From positions 1-61,547 of the forward strand of contig CASFBF010000009.1 in assembly GCA_949292985.1 (NCBI GenBank): DNA of 61,547 bases, in the 5' to 3' direction. This document shows positions 44,824-53,311 of this stretch, in pieces (the stretch's first letter is position 1; every line of letters starts with the position of its first letter). Below the pieces are notes generated by a model. It had not been told where the DNA came from. It saw nothing but the letters and a program-made list of their open reading frames with translations, and did no database searches. Both the position numbers and the translations under genes were made by a program. Source of the DNA: an uncultured Bacillota bacterium. GTDB lineage: Bacteria; Bacillota; Clostridia; Christensenellales; UBA1242.

Positions 44824-46044
44824 ATGAAAAAAAGATTTTTAATTTTTACGGTTACCGCTGGAAACGGTCATAATTCTGCGGCTAATGCAGTTAAAGAAAA
44901 ATTGGAAGCAATGGGCGGAGAAGTAAAAGTGGTTGACCTATTGCATGAATATTGCGACAGCAAAACATTTATCTGGATTCAAGAAAAAGGATACGGACTT
45001 GCTGTTCAATATTTGCATAAAATTTACAATGCTTTTTTTAGAAAGTATCAAAAATTAAAACCTGAGAAAGCAAATAAATCGCCTGTTCAGGGTGGGCTTT
45101 TAAAAATGTATGACAAAGTTTTGCAACTAATATATGATTTTAAGCCTGATGCCATTTATGCGTCTCACTTTTTGCCATGCGTGATGATAACGAATTTGAG
45201 AAAACTTTATCCGTTGCCAGCAAAAACCTATTCCTTTATTTTTGATTATGCAGTTTGTCCATTTTGGGAGGCTGCTACGGGAATTGATTACTTGCTTATA
45301 CCTAATGAAAGTTATATGCCATACATGATTTCTAAGGGCTTTAAAAAAGAGCAACTTTTGCCTTATGGATTGACTGTTAATGAAAAGTTTTCGAGAAGCA
45401 TTGACAAATCGCAAGCCAGAGCAAAACTTGGGCTTAAAGATGGCGTATTTACAATGTTTGTTATGTTTGGCGGAGGCTTTTGGAGCGGTAACTATAAAAT
45501 CGTAAAGAATATTGTTAAAAATTTAAAATCTCACTCTTTACAAATAATTGTCGCCAACGGCAAAGCGGAGAAAGATAAGCGTAAGATTGATAAACTTAAA
45601 ATTCCTGCAAACATCAAATTGCTTAACTTTGGCTTTTCAAAAGATGTTGATTTGTTAATGAGTGCGGCTGATATTATTATAGGCAAGGCTGGCGGTGTGT
45701 CAGTTACTGAATCTTTAAACAAATTTTTGCCTATGGTTTGTTGCAAAAAATTGCCTGAGCAGGAAAGGGTTAATGTTGAAATGCTTGTGAGAGAAGGGGC
45801 AGGAAAACAATATAAAAACAACCGTGATATGATTAAAATTTTGTCTAATCTTATAAACAATCCAAAAGAACTCATAAAGATGCGCGACAATGTGGCAAGG
45901 CTTCGCAAGCCAGATGCAACAACAATGCTTGCGAAAGATATGTTTGAATGTGATGCTGTTTATCCCGAAGAAACAGACATCGATTATTCTAAAATTAACA
46001 AACAGATTAAAAAAATATTAAAAACTAAACCAAGTAAGGCATAA
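44824..46044 (+). CDS. MGDG-synthase/UgtP-type processive glycolipid glycosyltransferase
   Basis: A 406-residue GT28-family GT-B enzyme that likely transfers a hexose from a UDP-sugar to diacylglycerol at the inner membrane face. N-terminal MGDG-synthase domain FTVTAGNGHNSAANAVKEKL with the Gly-His acceptor motif, and a C-terminal UDP-sugar site IIIGKAGGVSVTESL. Length matches UgtP/MGDG synthases. It sits 10 bases after the dehydrogenase and before an intrinsic terminator. Confidence 0.88.
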   Translation: MKKRFLIFTVTAGNGHNSAANAVKEKLEAMGGEVKVVDLLHEYCDSKTFIWIQEKGYGLAVQYLHKIYNAFFRKYQKLKPEKANKSPVQGGLLKMYDKVLQLIYDFKPDAIYASHFLPCVMITNLRKLYPLPAKTYSFIFDYAVCPFWEAATGIDYLLIPNESYMPYMISKGFKKEQLLPYGLTVNEKFSRSIDKSQARAKLGLKDGVFTMFVMFGGGFWSGNYKIVKNIVKNLKSHSLQIIVANGKAEKDKRKIDKLKIPANIKLLNFGFSKDVDLLMSAADIIIGKAGGVSVTESLNKFLPMVCCKKLPEQERVNVEMLVREGAGKQYKNNRDMIKILSNLINNPKELIKMRDNVARLRKPDATTMLAKDMFECDAVYPEETDIDYSKINKQIKKILKTKPSKA

Positions 46045-46055
46045 AAGATTTTAAA

Positions 46056-46092
46056 AAGTAGAGACTAAGTCTAATGCAAAGTCTCTATTTTT
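46056..46092 (+). terminator. Terminator hairpin enclosing the DUF2953 start codon
   Basis: TAGAGACT (46058-46065) pairs perfectly with AGTCTCTA (46079-46086), followed by TTTTTT. The ATG at 46074 lies in the 13-base loop. Confidence 0.7.
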
Positions 46093-46652
46093 TAATTCCA
46101 ACCTTAGTCATAATTTTGCTTATGCTTCCAATAATTTTGGCGGTGCGTTTTTCCTATAACTTATTTGAAAACAAAGGAACAATTTGTATATATCTTTTTA
46201 AGATAAAATTGCAATATTTCTTTTTTGAAATTTGTGATAATCAAATAAAAATTCACGACCAAAAACAAACGTCAGAAAAGCAAATAGATTTTGATTCACC
46301 AGAACTTGCATTTTATGAAGAATTTGTTGCTCAGATTAAAGATAAAACTAGGTTAAAGTTTTTAGAACTTTATTACAACATTGGTCTTGATGATGCGTTT
46401 TTAACAAGTATGGTTTGTGGGTTAATAAATGTTTGCGCACTTATTTTATTTACAGGAATGAAAAATAAAAAACCAACTGCCTCACTCGGGGTGTATGACA
46501 TTGTTTCTTACAACAAAAAAGTGGTTGAATTTGCCATTGATTTAAGCGTTTCAATTTCTTTGTTTGATGTAGTATATTCTTTTATTAATTCGGTTATCCT
46601 AAGTAGGAAAAAAAGCCGAAGAAAAGAAGATATGGAAAGTATTATGTCATAA
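46074..46652 (+). CDS. DUF2953-type membrane-anchored protein
   Basis: A 192-residue protein with one N-terminal membrane helix (about 3-25), then a soluble part with LFKIKLQYFFFEI strands and a C-terminal hydrophobic region (about 118-133, 155-176). Size, topology and the position directly before a GerW/YtfJ gene fit DUF2953 (Bacillus ytfI-ytfJ pairing). The start is uncertain: the ATG at 46074 has no ribosome site and lies in a terminator loop; the next in-frame ATG is 46122. Confidence 0.65.
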   Translation: MQSLYFLIPTLVIILLMLPIILAVRFSYNLFENKGTICIYLFKIKLQYFFFEICDNQIKIHDQKQTSEKQIDFDSPELAFYEEFVAQIKDKTRLKFLELYYNIGLDDAFLTSMVCGLINVCALILFTGMKNKKPTASLGVYDIVSYNKKVVEFAIDLSVSISLFDVVYSFINSVILSRKKSRRKEDMESIMS

Positions 46653-46676
46653 TAGACACAATATATAGGAGGTATT

Positions 46677-47075
46677 ATGAAAATTTACACCAGTAGCGAA
46701 ACTATAAATGACCTTATTTCATCTTCTATGGATAAAATTAAAACCATAGTTGATTCAAGTACTATTGTAGGTGAAAAAGTTGTTACTGATGATGGGTCCA
46801 CGATCATTCCAATTTCAAAAGTTAGCGTGGGTTATGTTGTTGGTGGTGGTGAGTATGCTGACCTTTCTTCTAGGCGTGTTGCTAATCACTTTCCAATGGC
46901 TGGTGGATCCAGTGGTGGAATGAGTGTTACACCTGTTGGATTTTTAATCGAAACAAAGGGTGAAATTAAATTTGTTAATGTTGAAAATAAATCACTCTAT
47001 CAAACCATACTTAACATTTTTAACGCACTATTGAGCAAGGTGGAAAAAGATGAAGAAAATAAAGAGCAAGAGTAA
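46677..47075 (+). CDS. GerW/YtfJ family sporulation-type protein
   Basis: A 132-residue protein. Family landmarks are VVDSSTIVGEKVVTDDGSTIIPISKVSVGYV, with the following Gly-rich GGSSGGMSVTPVGFLI. In Bacillus GerW (YtfJ) is needed for lysozyme-dependent germination, but homologues also occur in non-spore-formers. SD AGGAGG. The stop overlaps the carboxypeptidase start by 26 bases in another frame. Confidence 0.9.
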   Translation: MKIYTSSETINDLISSSMDKIKTIVDSSTIVGEKVVTDDGSTIIPISKVSVGYVVGGGEYADLSSRRVANHFPMAGGSSGGMSVTPVGFLIETKGEIKFVNVENKSLYQTILNIFNALLSKVEKDEENKEQE

Positions 47076-48222
47076 ATTATCTAACTTTCTTTTTATATTC
47101 GTTACTGTTCTGCTTGCAGGACTAATGGCTTTTTCATTTTGTTACGGAGCAATAAAATCGGTTGCAACTTTGGTGCATGCTGATGCGATTACAAGTGCAA
47201 AAGCAATGTGCTTGATTGAAGCATCTACTGGGAGAGTTTTGGCTGAAAAAAACAGTAATGCTTCACTTGCTATGGCAAGCACCACTAAAATTATGACTGC
47301 AATTACTTCACTAGATAATTGCGATAACATTGATGAAGTTTTTGAAGTTTCGCCAAAAGCAATAGGCATTCCTGGGACTTCTTTGTATCTAAGGAAAGGT
47401 GAAAAACACACACTTAGAGATTTGTTATATGGGCTTATGCTGGTTTCAGGTAATGATGCAAGTGTTGCAATTGGGGAACATGTTTCTGGCTCTATGGAGC
47501 ATTTTGTGGACCAAATGAATTTTACTGCACACAGACTTGGGCTTAAACATACTCACTTTGAAAATACTCATGGACTAGATGAAAAAGGGCATTATACTAG
47601 TGCATATGATTTGGCGATTATTGCTGCTTATGCGTTGGAAAATTCTACATTTAGAGAAATCGTAAGCACGCAAAACATAAAGATTACAAATGCAGACGGC
47701 AAAGATAGATACCTATGCAATAAAAATAAATTACTTAGAACATTTGATGGCGCTATCGGGGTCAAAACCGGCTTTACTGATGATGCCGGTAGATGTTTGG
47801 TTTCAGCCGCTGAGCGAGATGGAATGAGACTGGTTTGTGTGGTTCTTAATTGCGGGCCTATGTTTGAAGATTCTGCAAAACTTTTGCAGTGGGGTTTTGA
47901 TAATTATAAAATGTATGACCTAACTGAAAAGGTGGACTTTTATCCACAACTTGTGGTGGAAGGCGGAGAAAAACAAAGTGTTCAAATTGGGCATAACCAC
48001 AAATTTATGTATCCGCTTACAGAAAACGAACTGGATAAAATTTCAACAAATGTTGAAATAGTGCCAAGCCTAAAACCTGTTTTAAAAGTAGGAAGCGATG
48101 TTGGAAAGTTTGAAATATTCTTTGATAAAGAGTTGCTATTTTCTGGAAATATTGTTACAATGGAAGATGTAAAGGCAAGGTCATTTAAACAAAGGATTTT
48201 TGATATATTTGACCAATGGTAA
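47050..48222 (+). CDS. D-alanyl-D-alanine carboxypeptidase (DacF/PBP5 type)
   Basis: A 390-residue class C-type penicillin-binding protein that trims the terminal D-Ala of peptidoglycan stem peptides. N-terminal signal or anchor (about 12-37); SxxK motif STTK in LAMASTTKIMTA; SGN motif in LVSGNDASVAIGEH; KTG motif in IGVKTGFTDDAGRC; a C-terminal PBP5-C beta domain. The ytfI-like, gerW, dacF-like order suggests a sporulation-derived cluster. SD GGTGGAAAAAG region inside gerW. Confidence 0.92.
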   Translation: MKKIKSKSKLSNFLFIFVTVLLAGLMAFSFCYGAIKSVATLVHADAITSAKAMCLIEASTGRVLAEKNSNASLAMASTTKIMTAITSLDNCDNIDEVFEVSPKAIGIPGTSLYLRKGEKHTLRDLLYGLMLVSGNDASVAIGEHVSGSMEHFVDQMNFTAHRLGLKHTHFENTHGLDEKGHYTSAYDLAIIAAYALENSTFREIVSTQNIKITNADGKDRYLCNKNKLLRTFDGAIGVKTGFTDDAGRCLVSAAERDGMRLVCVVLNCGPMFEDSAKLLQWGFDNYKMYDLTEKVDFYPQLVVEGGEKQSVQIGHNHKFMYPLTENELDKISTNVEIVPSLKPVLKVGSDVGKFEIFFDKELLFSGNIVTMEDVKARSFKQRIFDIFDQW

Positions 48223-48225
48223 ATT

Positions 48226-48933
48226 ATGAGGTTAAACAAATTTTTAAGCACCGCAGGCGTTTCGGCTAGGCGTAAAGCAGACGAAATTATATTAAGCGGT
48301 AGAGTGTCGGTTAACGGCAAGGTTGTAACTAATTTAGCAACACAAGTAAATGAAAAAAAAGATGAGGTGGCTGTTGATGGAAAACGCATCAGTCTGCCTC
48401 TTTCTTTTATTTATTTGAAATTACATAAGCCAAAAGGCTACGCATGTTCCAACAATGACGAAAAAGGTAGAAAAACTATTTTCGACCTTGTAGATTTGCC
48501 TGAAAGATTATTTTCAATCGGTAGACTTGACTATGACACGGAAGGACTTATCATTTTGACTAATGACGGAGATTTTGCAAATAAAGTTGCTCACCCAAGC
48601 GGTGAAATAGAAAAGGAATATATTGTAAAAATAGAGGGCGACATTAAGGAAAGCGAACTTGCTGTTCTTCGAAATGGCGTTGTAATTGATGGTGAAAGGC
48701 TTCCAAAAGCCAAAGTTAAAGTGGTGGGGTTACAAAAGGACGCAACAAGACTTTCTGTTGTTATTCACGAGGGGCTTAATCATCAGGTTAGAAGAATGTT
48801 TGAGGCTATTGGTAAAAATATAAAACTTTTAAAACGGGTTAGAATTGGTGCAGTTAGATTAGGCGGGTTGAAACGAGGAGAATATAAGCCATTAAACCAA
48901 TATGAACTTGATGCACTACTGCTTGGCTACTAA
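48226..48933 (+). CDS. rluB: rRNA pseudouridine synthase, RsuA/RluB family
   Basis: A 235-residue pseudouridine synthase. N-terminal S4 RNA-binding domain (MRLNKFLSTAGVSARRKADEI) and catalytic motif GRLDYDTEGLIILTNDG with the nucleophile Asp; C-terminal GLNHQVRRMFEAIGK. It likely modifies 23S rRNA helix 89-93 region (RluB) though RsuA-type 16S targeting is possible. Starts 3 bases after the carboxypeptidase, with no clear ribosome site. Confidence 0.93.
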   Translation: MRLNKFLSTAGVSARRKADEIILSGRVSVNGKVVTNLATQVNEKKDEVAVDGKRISLPLSFIYLKLHKPKGYACSNNDEKGRKTIFDLVDLPERLFSIGRLDYDTEGLIILTNDGDFANKVAHPSGEIEKEYIVKIEGDIKESELAVLRNGVVIDGERLPKAKVKVVGLQKDATRLSVVIHEGLNHQVRRMFEAIGKNIKLLKRVRIGAVRLGGLKRGEYKPLNQYELDALLLGY

Positions 48934-48982
48934 AAGAATTTTCAGATTATTGTGCTAATATCATAATTAAAAGGAGTTTGCT

Positions 48983-49603
48983 ATGATTTTTCATTTAGTT
49001 CAGTTTTTGGCATATATACCGGGCAAGATAATCTATCCTTGCAAAATTTATGGTAAAAAGAACCTTAAAAAAGGCAAGGCAGTTTTAACTATGAACCATA
49101 CATCAAATATTGATGCGGTTAATATTGTGCTTGGAACTTTTGAAAAAAAATACTTTCTTGCTAAAAAAGAACTTTTTAAAAATAAACTTTTTGGCGCTTT
49201 TATCAAGGCAATGGGCGCTATTAAAATAGATAGAGCGGCTGCTGATGTGGGCGCTATAAAAAATGCTTTGAAAGTTCTTAAAAACGATAAGAAACTTATC
49301 ATTTTCCCAGAGGGGACTCGCAATAAAAGCGACAATGTTGAACTTGGAGAAGTTAAAAGTGGTGCGGCTATGCTTGCAATAAAAGCCAAAGCACCAATTG
49401 TTCCTGTGTGGGTTTATAACAGACCTCATGCGTTTAGAATGACCAAAATATTGATAGGAGAGCCATACGAACTCAGCCAGTTTTATGGCGCTAAAATAAC
49501 AGAAGAAATTTTAAATCAAGCAAGTGAAATTGTTTCGCAAAAACTTAATGAGTTAAAACAACAGGCGGAGGAAAAATTTAATAAGAGGAAGAAAACCAAA
49601 TGA
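48983..49603 (+). CDS. plsC: 1-acylglycerol-3-phosphate O-acyltransferase (PlsC-like)
   Basis: A 206-residue membrane-associated acyltransferase making phosphatidic acid. The catalytic HX4D is in MNHTSNIDAVN (His and Asp), followed by the phosphate-binding FPEGTRNKS and the PIVPVWVYN segment. SD AAGGAG. Overlaps the S1 gene by 4 bases, a linkage common in Clostridia. Confidence 0.93.
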   Translation: MIFHLVQFLAYIPGKIIYPCKIYGKKNLKKGKAVLTMNHTSNIDAVNIVLGTFEKKYFLAKKELFKNKLFGAFIKAMGAIKIDRAAADVGAIKNALKVLKNDKKLIIFPEGTRNKSDNVELGEVKSGAAMLAIKAKAPIVPVWVYNRPHAFRMTKILIGEPYELSQFYGAKITEEILNQASEIVSQKLNELKQQAEEKFNKRKKTK

Positions 49604-50613
49604 GTGAATTTAATTTAGAGGCCATTGAAAAAACCTTTACATCTTACAAGAAAGGCGAGTTGCAAAGTGGCGTGGTCGTGTTTAAGCGAGAAGACGGAGT
49701 TATTTTTAATATTGGTGGCAAAAAAGATGCGTTTATTGACAAAAGCGACTTTGATAACTTTGACGATATAAAAATTGGCGACAGATTTAAAGTTATGGTT
49801 CTTGGAACCAATGAAGAAGGCATGATTATTGCATCTAAGTCACAGGCGGATATCGCTATCGTTGGTACACAAAATGCACAAAAACTTAAACTTGGAAGCA
49901 AGTTTTCTTTTGTTCCTATTGGCAATGATTATGGCTTGAAAGGTAAAATGGGAGATTATGAAATTTTTGTTCCCCGTGAAGAGATTGGTGAACATAGAGT
50001 TGATGCAAAAAAATTGATTGGCAAACAATGCGAAGCAGTGGTAACCGAAATCGATAAAGAGAATAAAAAAATAGTTGCAAGCATAAAACTTTTGCAACAA
50101 CAAACAAGGCTTGCAAATGAAGAACTTTTTTGGAAATCAATTTTTATAAATAAAATTGTAAAAGGAACTGTCAAAAAAATTATGCCATATGGTGCTTTTG
50201 TGGAAGTTGGTGGCGTTGATTGTTTTATTCACATTTCCGACCTTTCATTTGATAAAATTCAAAATCCAAGCGAAGTTATTAAGGAAGGTGAAGAATACTC
50301 GTTTAAAGTTATAGAAGTGGATAGAGAAAACAAAAAGGTTAAATTGGGCTTAAAACAAATTCTTCCAGACCCGATGATTGATAAAATTAAACAACTTAAA
50401 ATTGGTGAAGTCTACGAAGGCGAAGTTATTAAAATTTTGGCTTTTGGTGCAATTATTAAGTTGGGGAATGGAGTAACTGGACTTTTGCACATTTCTAATG
50501 TTACAGAAAGAAGTGATGCAAACATTTACGAATTTGTAAAACTAGGGCAAAAAGTTAATGTGCAAGTTTTAAGCACTCAGCCAGAAGAAAAAAGAGTTTC
50601 ATTCGGTTTGTGA
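49600..50613 (+). CDS. rpsA: S1-domain RNA-binding protein (ribosomal protein S1 homologue)
   Basis: A 337-residue protein with four S1 (OB-fold) repeats at about 15-82, 100-165, 185-255 and 265-335. The last two are the best conserved, e.g. GTVKKIMPYGAFVEVGGVDCFIH and GEVIKILAFGAIIKLGNGVTGLLHIS. Likely binds mRNA and helps translation initiation. Length matches the short S1 forms of Firmicutes. ATG overlaps the plsC stop. Confidence 0.88.
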   Translation: MSEFNLEAIEKTFTSYKKGELQSGVVVFKREDGVIFNIGGKKDAFIDKSDFDNFDDIKIGDRFKVMVLGTNEEGMIIASKSQADIAIVGTQNAQKLKLGSKFSFVPIGNDYGLKGKMGDYEIFVPREEIGEHRVDAKKLIGKQCEAVVTEIDKENKKIVASIKLLQQQTRLANEELFWKSIFINKIVKGTVKKIMPYGAFVEVGGVDCFIHISDLSFDKIQNPSEVIKEGEEYSFKVIEVDRENKKVKLGLKQILPDPMIDKIKQLKIGEVYEGEVIKILAFGAIIKLGNGVTGLLHISNVTERSDANIYEFVKLGQKVNVQVLSTQPEEKRVSFGL

Positions 50614-50631
50614 AACATATAGTAAATTTAT

Positions 50632-50660
50632 TTGACATAATATACTAAATATGGTAACTT
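50632..50660 (+). promoter_or_regulatory. Promoter of the 164-residue membrane gene
   Basis: TTGACA (50632-50637), 17 bp, extended -10 TGGTAACTT (50655-50660). Confidence 0.65.
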
Positions 50661-50679
50661 TAAATAAAGGAGGAAAAGA

Positions 50680-51174
50680 ATGCAAAAACAATCGAGACCA
50701 TTTTTGCTTACTGGGCTTATTTTAAGTATTATTGCTTATGTTGCTATTTTTGTAGCTTATTTATTAAGTATAGTTACATTATTGGGGCTTGCAGGTCAAG
50801 AAGCTCTTGTTGATACCGCTATTGCTCTTGTAATAGTTATGGCAATTTTAGTAATGATATTTTCTTTGTTAGGCTTAATTTTTGCGGCGGTTAGTATTTC
50901 AAGATGTAAACTTTCGCCACAAGAATTCGCTGGCAAAAAAGGCCTTATAATTACAACTTTTGTGTTTAATGTTATTATTGCTGTTTTTTTGCTAATAGGA
51001 TTGATTAACACATTTAGTGCTTTAACGCTAATTTTGCTCATTGTCATGATTTTAGCGGCAGTATTCATTATGATTGATGTGGCTAAGAATAAAAAATTAC
51101 TTGCAGAAACTCAAAATGTTCAATCATCACAAGTAGCAGAAGCAAAAGTGGAAGAAAATAAGGAAGACAAATAA
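50680..51174 (+). CDS. Small four-helix membrane protein, function unknown
   Basis: A 164-residue protein with four predicted membrane helices (about 8-31, 44-70, 84-106, 109-131) and a charged cytoplasmic tail (KKLLAETQNVQSSQVAEAKV). SRCKLSPQEFAGKKG between helices 2 and 3 resembles DUF4190/DUF4064-like small membrane proteins. Own promoter, SD AAAGGAGG and terminator, so monocistronic. Confidence 0.6.
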   Translation: MQKQSRPFLLTGLILSIIAYVAIFVAYLLSIVTLLGLAGQEALVDTAIALVIVMAILVMIFSLLGLIFAAVSISRCKLSPQEFAGKKGLIITTFVFNVIIAVFLLIGLINTFSALTLILLIVMILAAVFIMIDVAKNKKLLAETQNVQSSQVAEAKVEENKEDK

Positions 51175-51175
51175 T

Positions 51176-51200
51176 AAAAATCGGCAGTCGCCGATTTTTT
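51176..51200. terminator. Terminator between the membrane gene and tRNA-Thr(CGT)
   Basis: AAAAATCGGC-AGTC-GCCGATTTTTT, active in both directions. Confidence 0.85.
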
Positions 51201-51222
51201 AGTTTGTTTTTTACATAAATTT

Positions 51223-51298
51223 TGGAGCTGGTGATGGGACTCGAACCCATGACCTTTTGATTACGAATCAAATGCACTACCGACTGTGCTACACCAGC
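51223..51298 (-). tRNA. tRNA-Thr (anticodon CGT), CCA encoded
   Basis: Acceptor GCTGGTG / CACCAGC, anticodon stem TTTGA / TCAAA with loop TTCGTAA, T arm ATGGGTTCGAGTCCCAT. No partial copies flank it. Confidence 0.96.
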
Positions 51299-51343
51299 AT
51301 GGCAGTATTATAACATATTTTTTTACTTTTCCAATATTTTTTA

Positions 51344-51372
51344 TTGAATTTACTTTTAGTTTATGCTAAAAT
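51344..51372 (+). promoter_or_regulatory. Promoter of the 147-residue unknown gene
   Basis: TTGAAT (51344-51349), 17 bp, extended -10 TGCTAAAAT (51367-51372). Confidence 0.7.
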
Positions 51373-51391
51373 CTAAACAAGTGAGGTAATT

Positions 51392-51835
51392 ATGCTATAT
51401 CATGAAGATGATTTGTTTATGTCTGCTTCAATTCCAGGGGCAGATGGAAGAAAACTTGTTGTTGAATGTGTAAAAGGAAAATCGGTTAATTTTAAAGTTT
51501 TGCCAAGATTGGAACAACCAAAAGAGGAAGATACTATTACATTTGATGAAGGTTGTGCAGGTTATGAGGCAATAAGAAATTTCGCAGACAGTTTAAAAAG
51601 TATGTCGCAAGGTGTGGTTATCAATGAAAATGCAAAAGTAAAAAATTATATGATGTGTTTAAAATATCAGCATTTCGTTGAAGTTATGTTCGTAAATTCA
51701 AAACATGATATGTTAGCACAAAACGATGTTACAGTTAAAGTGGGTAACAAAAATTTAGGTGTAGAGCGTGCAGCCAAAATGCTGATTAACGACATAAATA
51801 AAATTATAAAAACAACTGAACTTAATCTTGATTAA
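51392..51835 (+). CDS. Unrecognised 147-residue protein
   Basis: I do not recognise it. The product is soluble, with N-terminal strands (FMSASIPGADGRKLVVECV, SVNFKVLPRL) and a helical C-terminal half (ERAAKMLINDINKIIK). A strong promoter, GTGAGGT ribosome site and terminator frame it as a single-gene unit. No signal peptide, membrane helix or catalytic motif seen. Confidence 0.6.
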   Translation: MLYHEDDLFMSASIPGADGRKLVVECVKGKSVNFKVLPRLEQPKEEDTITFDEGCAGYEAIRNFADSLKSMSQGVVINENAKVKNYMMCLKYQHFVEVMFVNSKHDMLAQNDVTVKVGNKNLGVERAAKMLINDINKIIKTTELNLD

Positions 51836-51859
51836 ATCGCAAAATTTTGCGATTTTTTA
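51835..51859 (+). terminator. Terminator
   Basis: AAATCGCAAAA / TTTTGCGATTT perfect palindrome followed by a T run. Confidence 0.85.
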
Positions 51860-51915
51860 TTAAAAAATTTGACTTAAAATGACTTAAAATGTTAATGTTA
51901 TTTACAGAGGTGAAA

Positions 51916-52587
51916 ATGTTTAACATAGCAATTGATGGCACGACAAGCAGTGGTAAAAGTACTCTTAGTGGGCAGTTAAGCAAGCGTTTAGGTTTTAAAA
52001 GGCTTGATACTGGCGCAATTTATAGAGGGGTTGCTTGTAATTTTAAAAGAAGAAATTTGGGTGTAGTCAACGAAAATTCCATTGCACAGTTACTGCAACA
52101 TTTGGAAATTGAAATTAAGTTTAAAGATGACATTCAGCATGTAATAGTTAATGGTGTTGATGAAACCGATAATTTAAGAACAGAAGAAATAAGTATGTTG
52201 ACTTCTATTATTTCTCCTTATCAAAAAGTGCGTGAAAAAGTATTAAATCTGCAACGAGATTTTGCACAAAAAAATGACTGCGTTATGGAAGGAAGAGATA
52301 TTACAACAGTAGTTTTGCCGAATGCAGATGTTAAATTTTATGTAACTGCTACCCCAGAGGAGCGGGCGAAACGAAGATATTTGCAATATAAAGATCTCCC
52401 CAGTGCGCCAACTTTTGAAGAGGTGTTAGCAGACTTAAAATTGCGTGATGAAAGAGATGAACACAGACAATATGGTAAATTGGCTGTGGCAAAAGATGCG
52501 GTGGTTATTGATACAACAGGAAAAACATTGGGTGAGGTTACTGATATTTGCGAAAATATCGTTAGAAAAATTCAAAAGGGAAAATGA
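51916..52587 (+). CDS. cmk: Cytidylate kinase
   Basis: A 223-residue kinase phosphorylating CMP and dCMP. P-loop IDGTTSSGKST (6-16), RLDTGAIYRGVA, and the nucleotide-binding VMEGRDITTVVLPNADVKFYV are typical. The ATG at 51916 follows GAGGTG; an in-frame ATG at 51889 has no ribosome site. The stop overlaps the next gene's ATG (ATGA). Confidence 0.95.
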   Translation: MFNIAIDGTTSSGKSTLSGQLSKRLGFKRLDTGAIYRGVACNFKRRNLGVVNENSIAQLLQHLEIEIKFKDDIQHVIVNGVDETDNLRTEEISMLTSIISPYQKVREKVLNLQRDFAQKNDCVMEGRDITTVVLPNADVKFYVTATPEERAKRRYLQYKDLPSAPTFEEVLADLKLRDERDEHRQYGKLAVAKDAVVIDTTGKTLGEVTDICENIVRKIQKGK

Positions 52588-53207
52588 GATATTTTAACAT
52601 CGAAAACAACAAAATTACTTATGATAAAATAGCGCCTATGTATGCGGAACAATATTCAAATGATTTTTCCGACAGTGTTTATATAGACTTTTTTTAAAAA
52701 AGTTTGAAAGGTAAAGAAGTGCTTGACGCTGGGTGTGGTGCAGGGCAGTTTAGTGCATATATGGCAAGTTTTGATAAAAATGTTTTAGGTATAGACAACA
52801 GCAAAAAAATGATTGAGTTGGCAAAAAGCGCTTTTAATAATTGCGAATTTTTATGTGAAGATGTTTTAAATTTAAATTATAAAAATAAATTTGACGGCAT
52901 ACTTGCTGATAATTTACTTCTGCATTTTAGCACGCCACAATGTAAAAAGGCTATTGAGAATTTTTATAATGCATTAAATGATGATGGGTTGTTGCTTGTT
53001 TCGTTGCTTGAAGGTCGGGGAGAAGGTTTTGTAAAACAACCTATTGACGAAAATTTAAGAACATACATAAAGTTTTATATGTACAAAGAATTTGAAGATA
53101 TTATTGATGAATATTTTTCAATAAAAAAAGTTTGGACAATTGAAAAAATTGGCAGTTTTTCTATGGCAGAAAAACGCATTTTTATGTTTTTAAATAAAAA
53201 GCAATAA
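52584..53207 (+). pseudogene. SAM-dependent methyltransferase with a single in-frame stop at codon 38
   Basis: ATG at 52584 overlaps the cmk stop and opens MRYFNIENNKITYDKIAPMY..., a typical N-terminus of small class I methyltransferases (YDKIAPMYAEQYSNDF). TAA at 52695-52697, just after a run of seven T, interrupts it. The same frame then continues without another stop to 53207, with SAM motif I VLDAGCGAGQFSAYM, GIDNSKKMIELAK and DGILADNLLLHF. One change (TAA to TTA) would restore about 207 residues. Restart from TTG at 52704 would lack the N-terminal helices. Either a recent nonsense mutation or a sequencing/assembly error at the homopolymer. Confidence 0.75.
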
Positions 53208-53228
53208 AATGAAATTACTTTAAATTGT

Positions 53229-53258
53229 TTGACATATTTTGATATATTTTGTTACAAT
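53229..53258 (+). promoter_or_regulatory. Promoter of the giant GLUG protein gene
   Basis: TTGACA (53229-53234), 18 bp, TACAAT (53253-53258). Leader of about 47 bases ending in AGAGGTG. Confidence 0.7.
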
Positions 53259-53311
53259 ATAAAAGTAAACACAAGGCAGACTAAAATTTATTGATTTAGA
53301 GGTGTAAACAC

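Noticed and set aside
51871..51890. Tandem GACTTAAAAT repeat before cmk as an operator
   Set aside because: Only two copies, AT-rich, and overlapping a plausible promoter; chance cannot be excluded.
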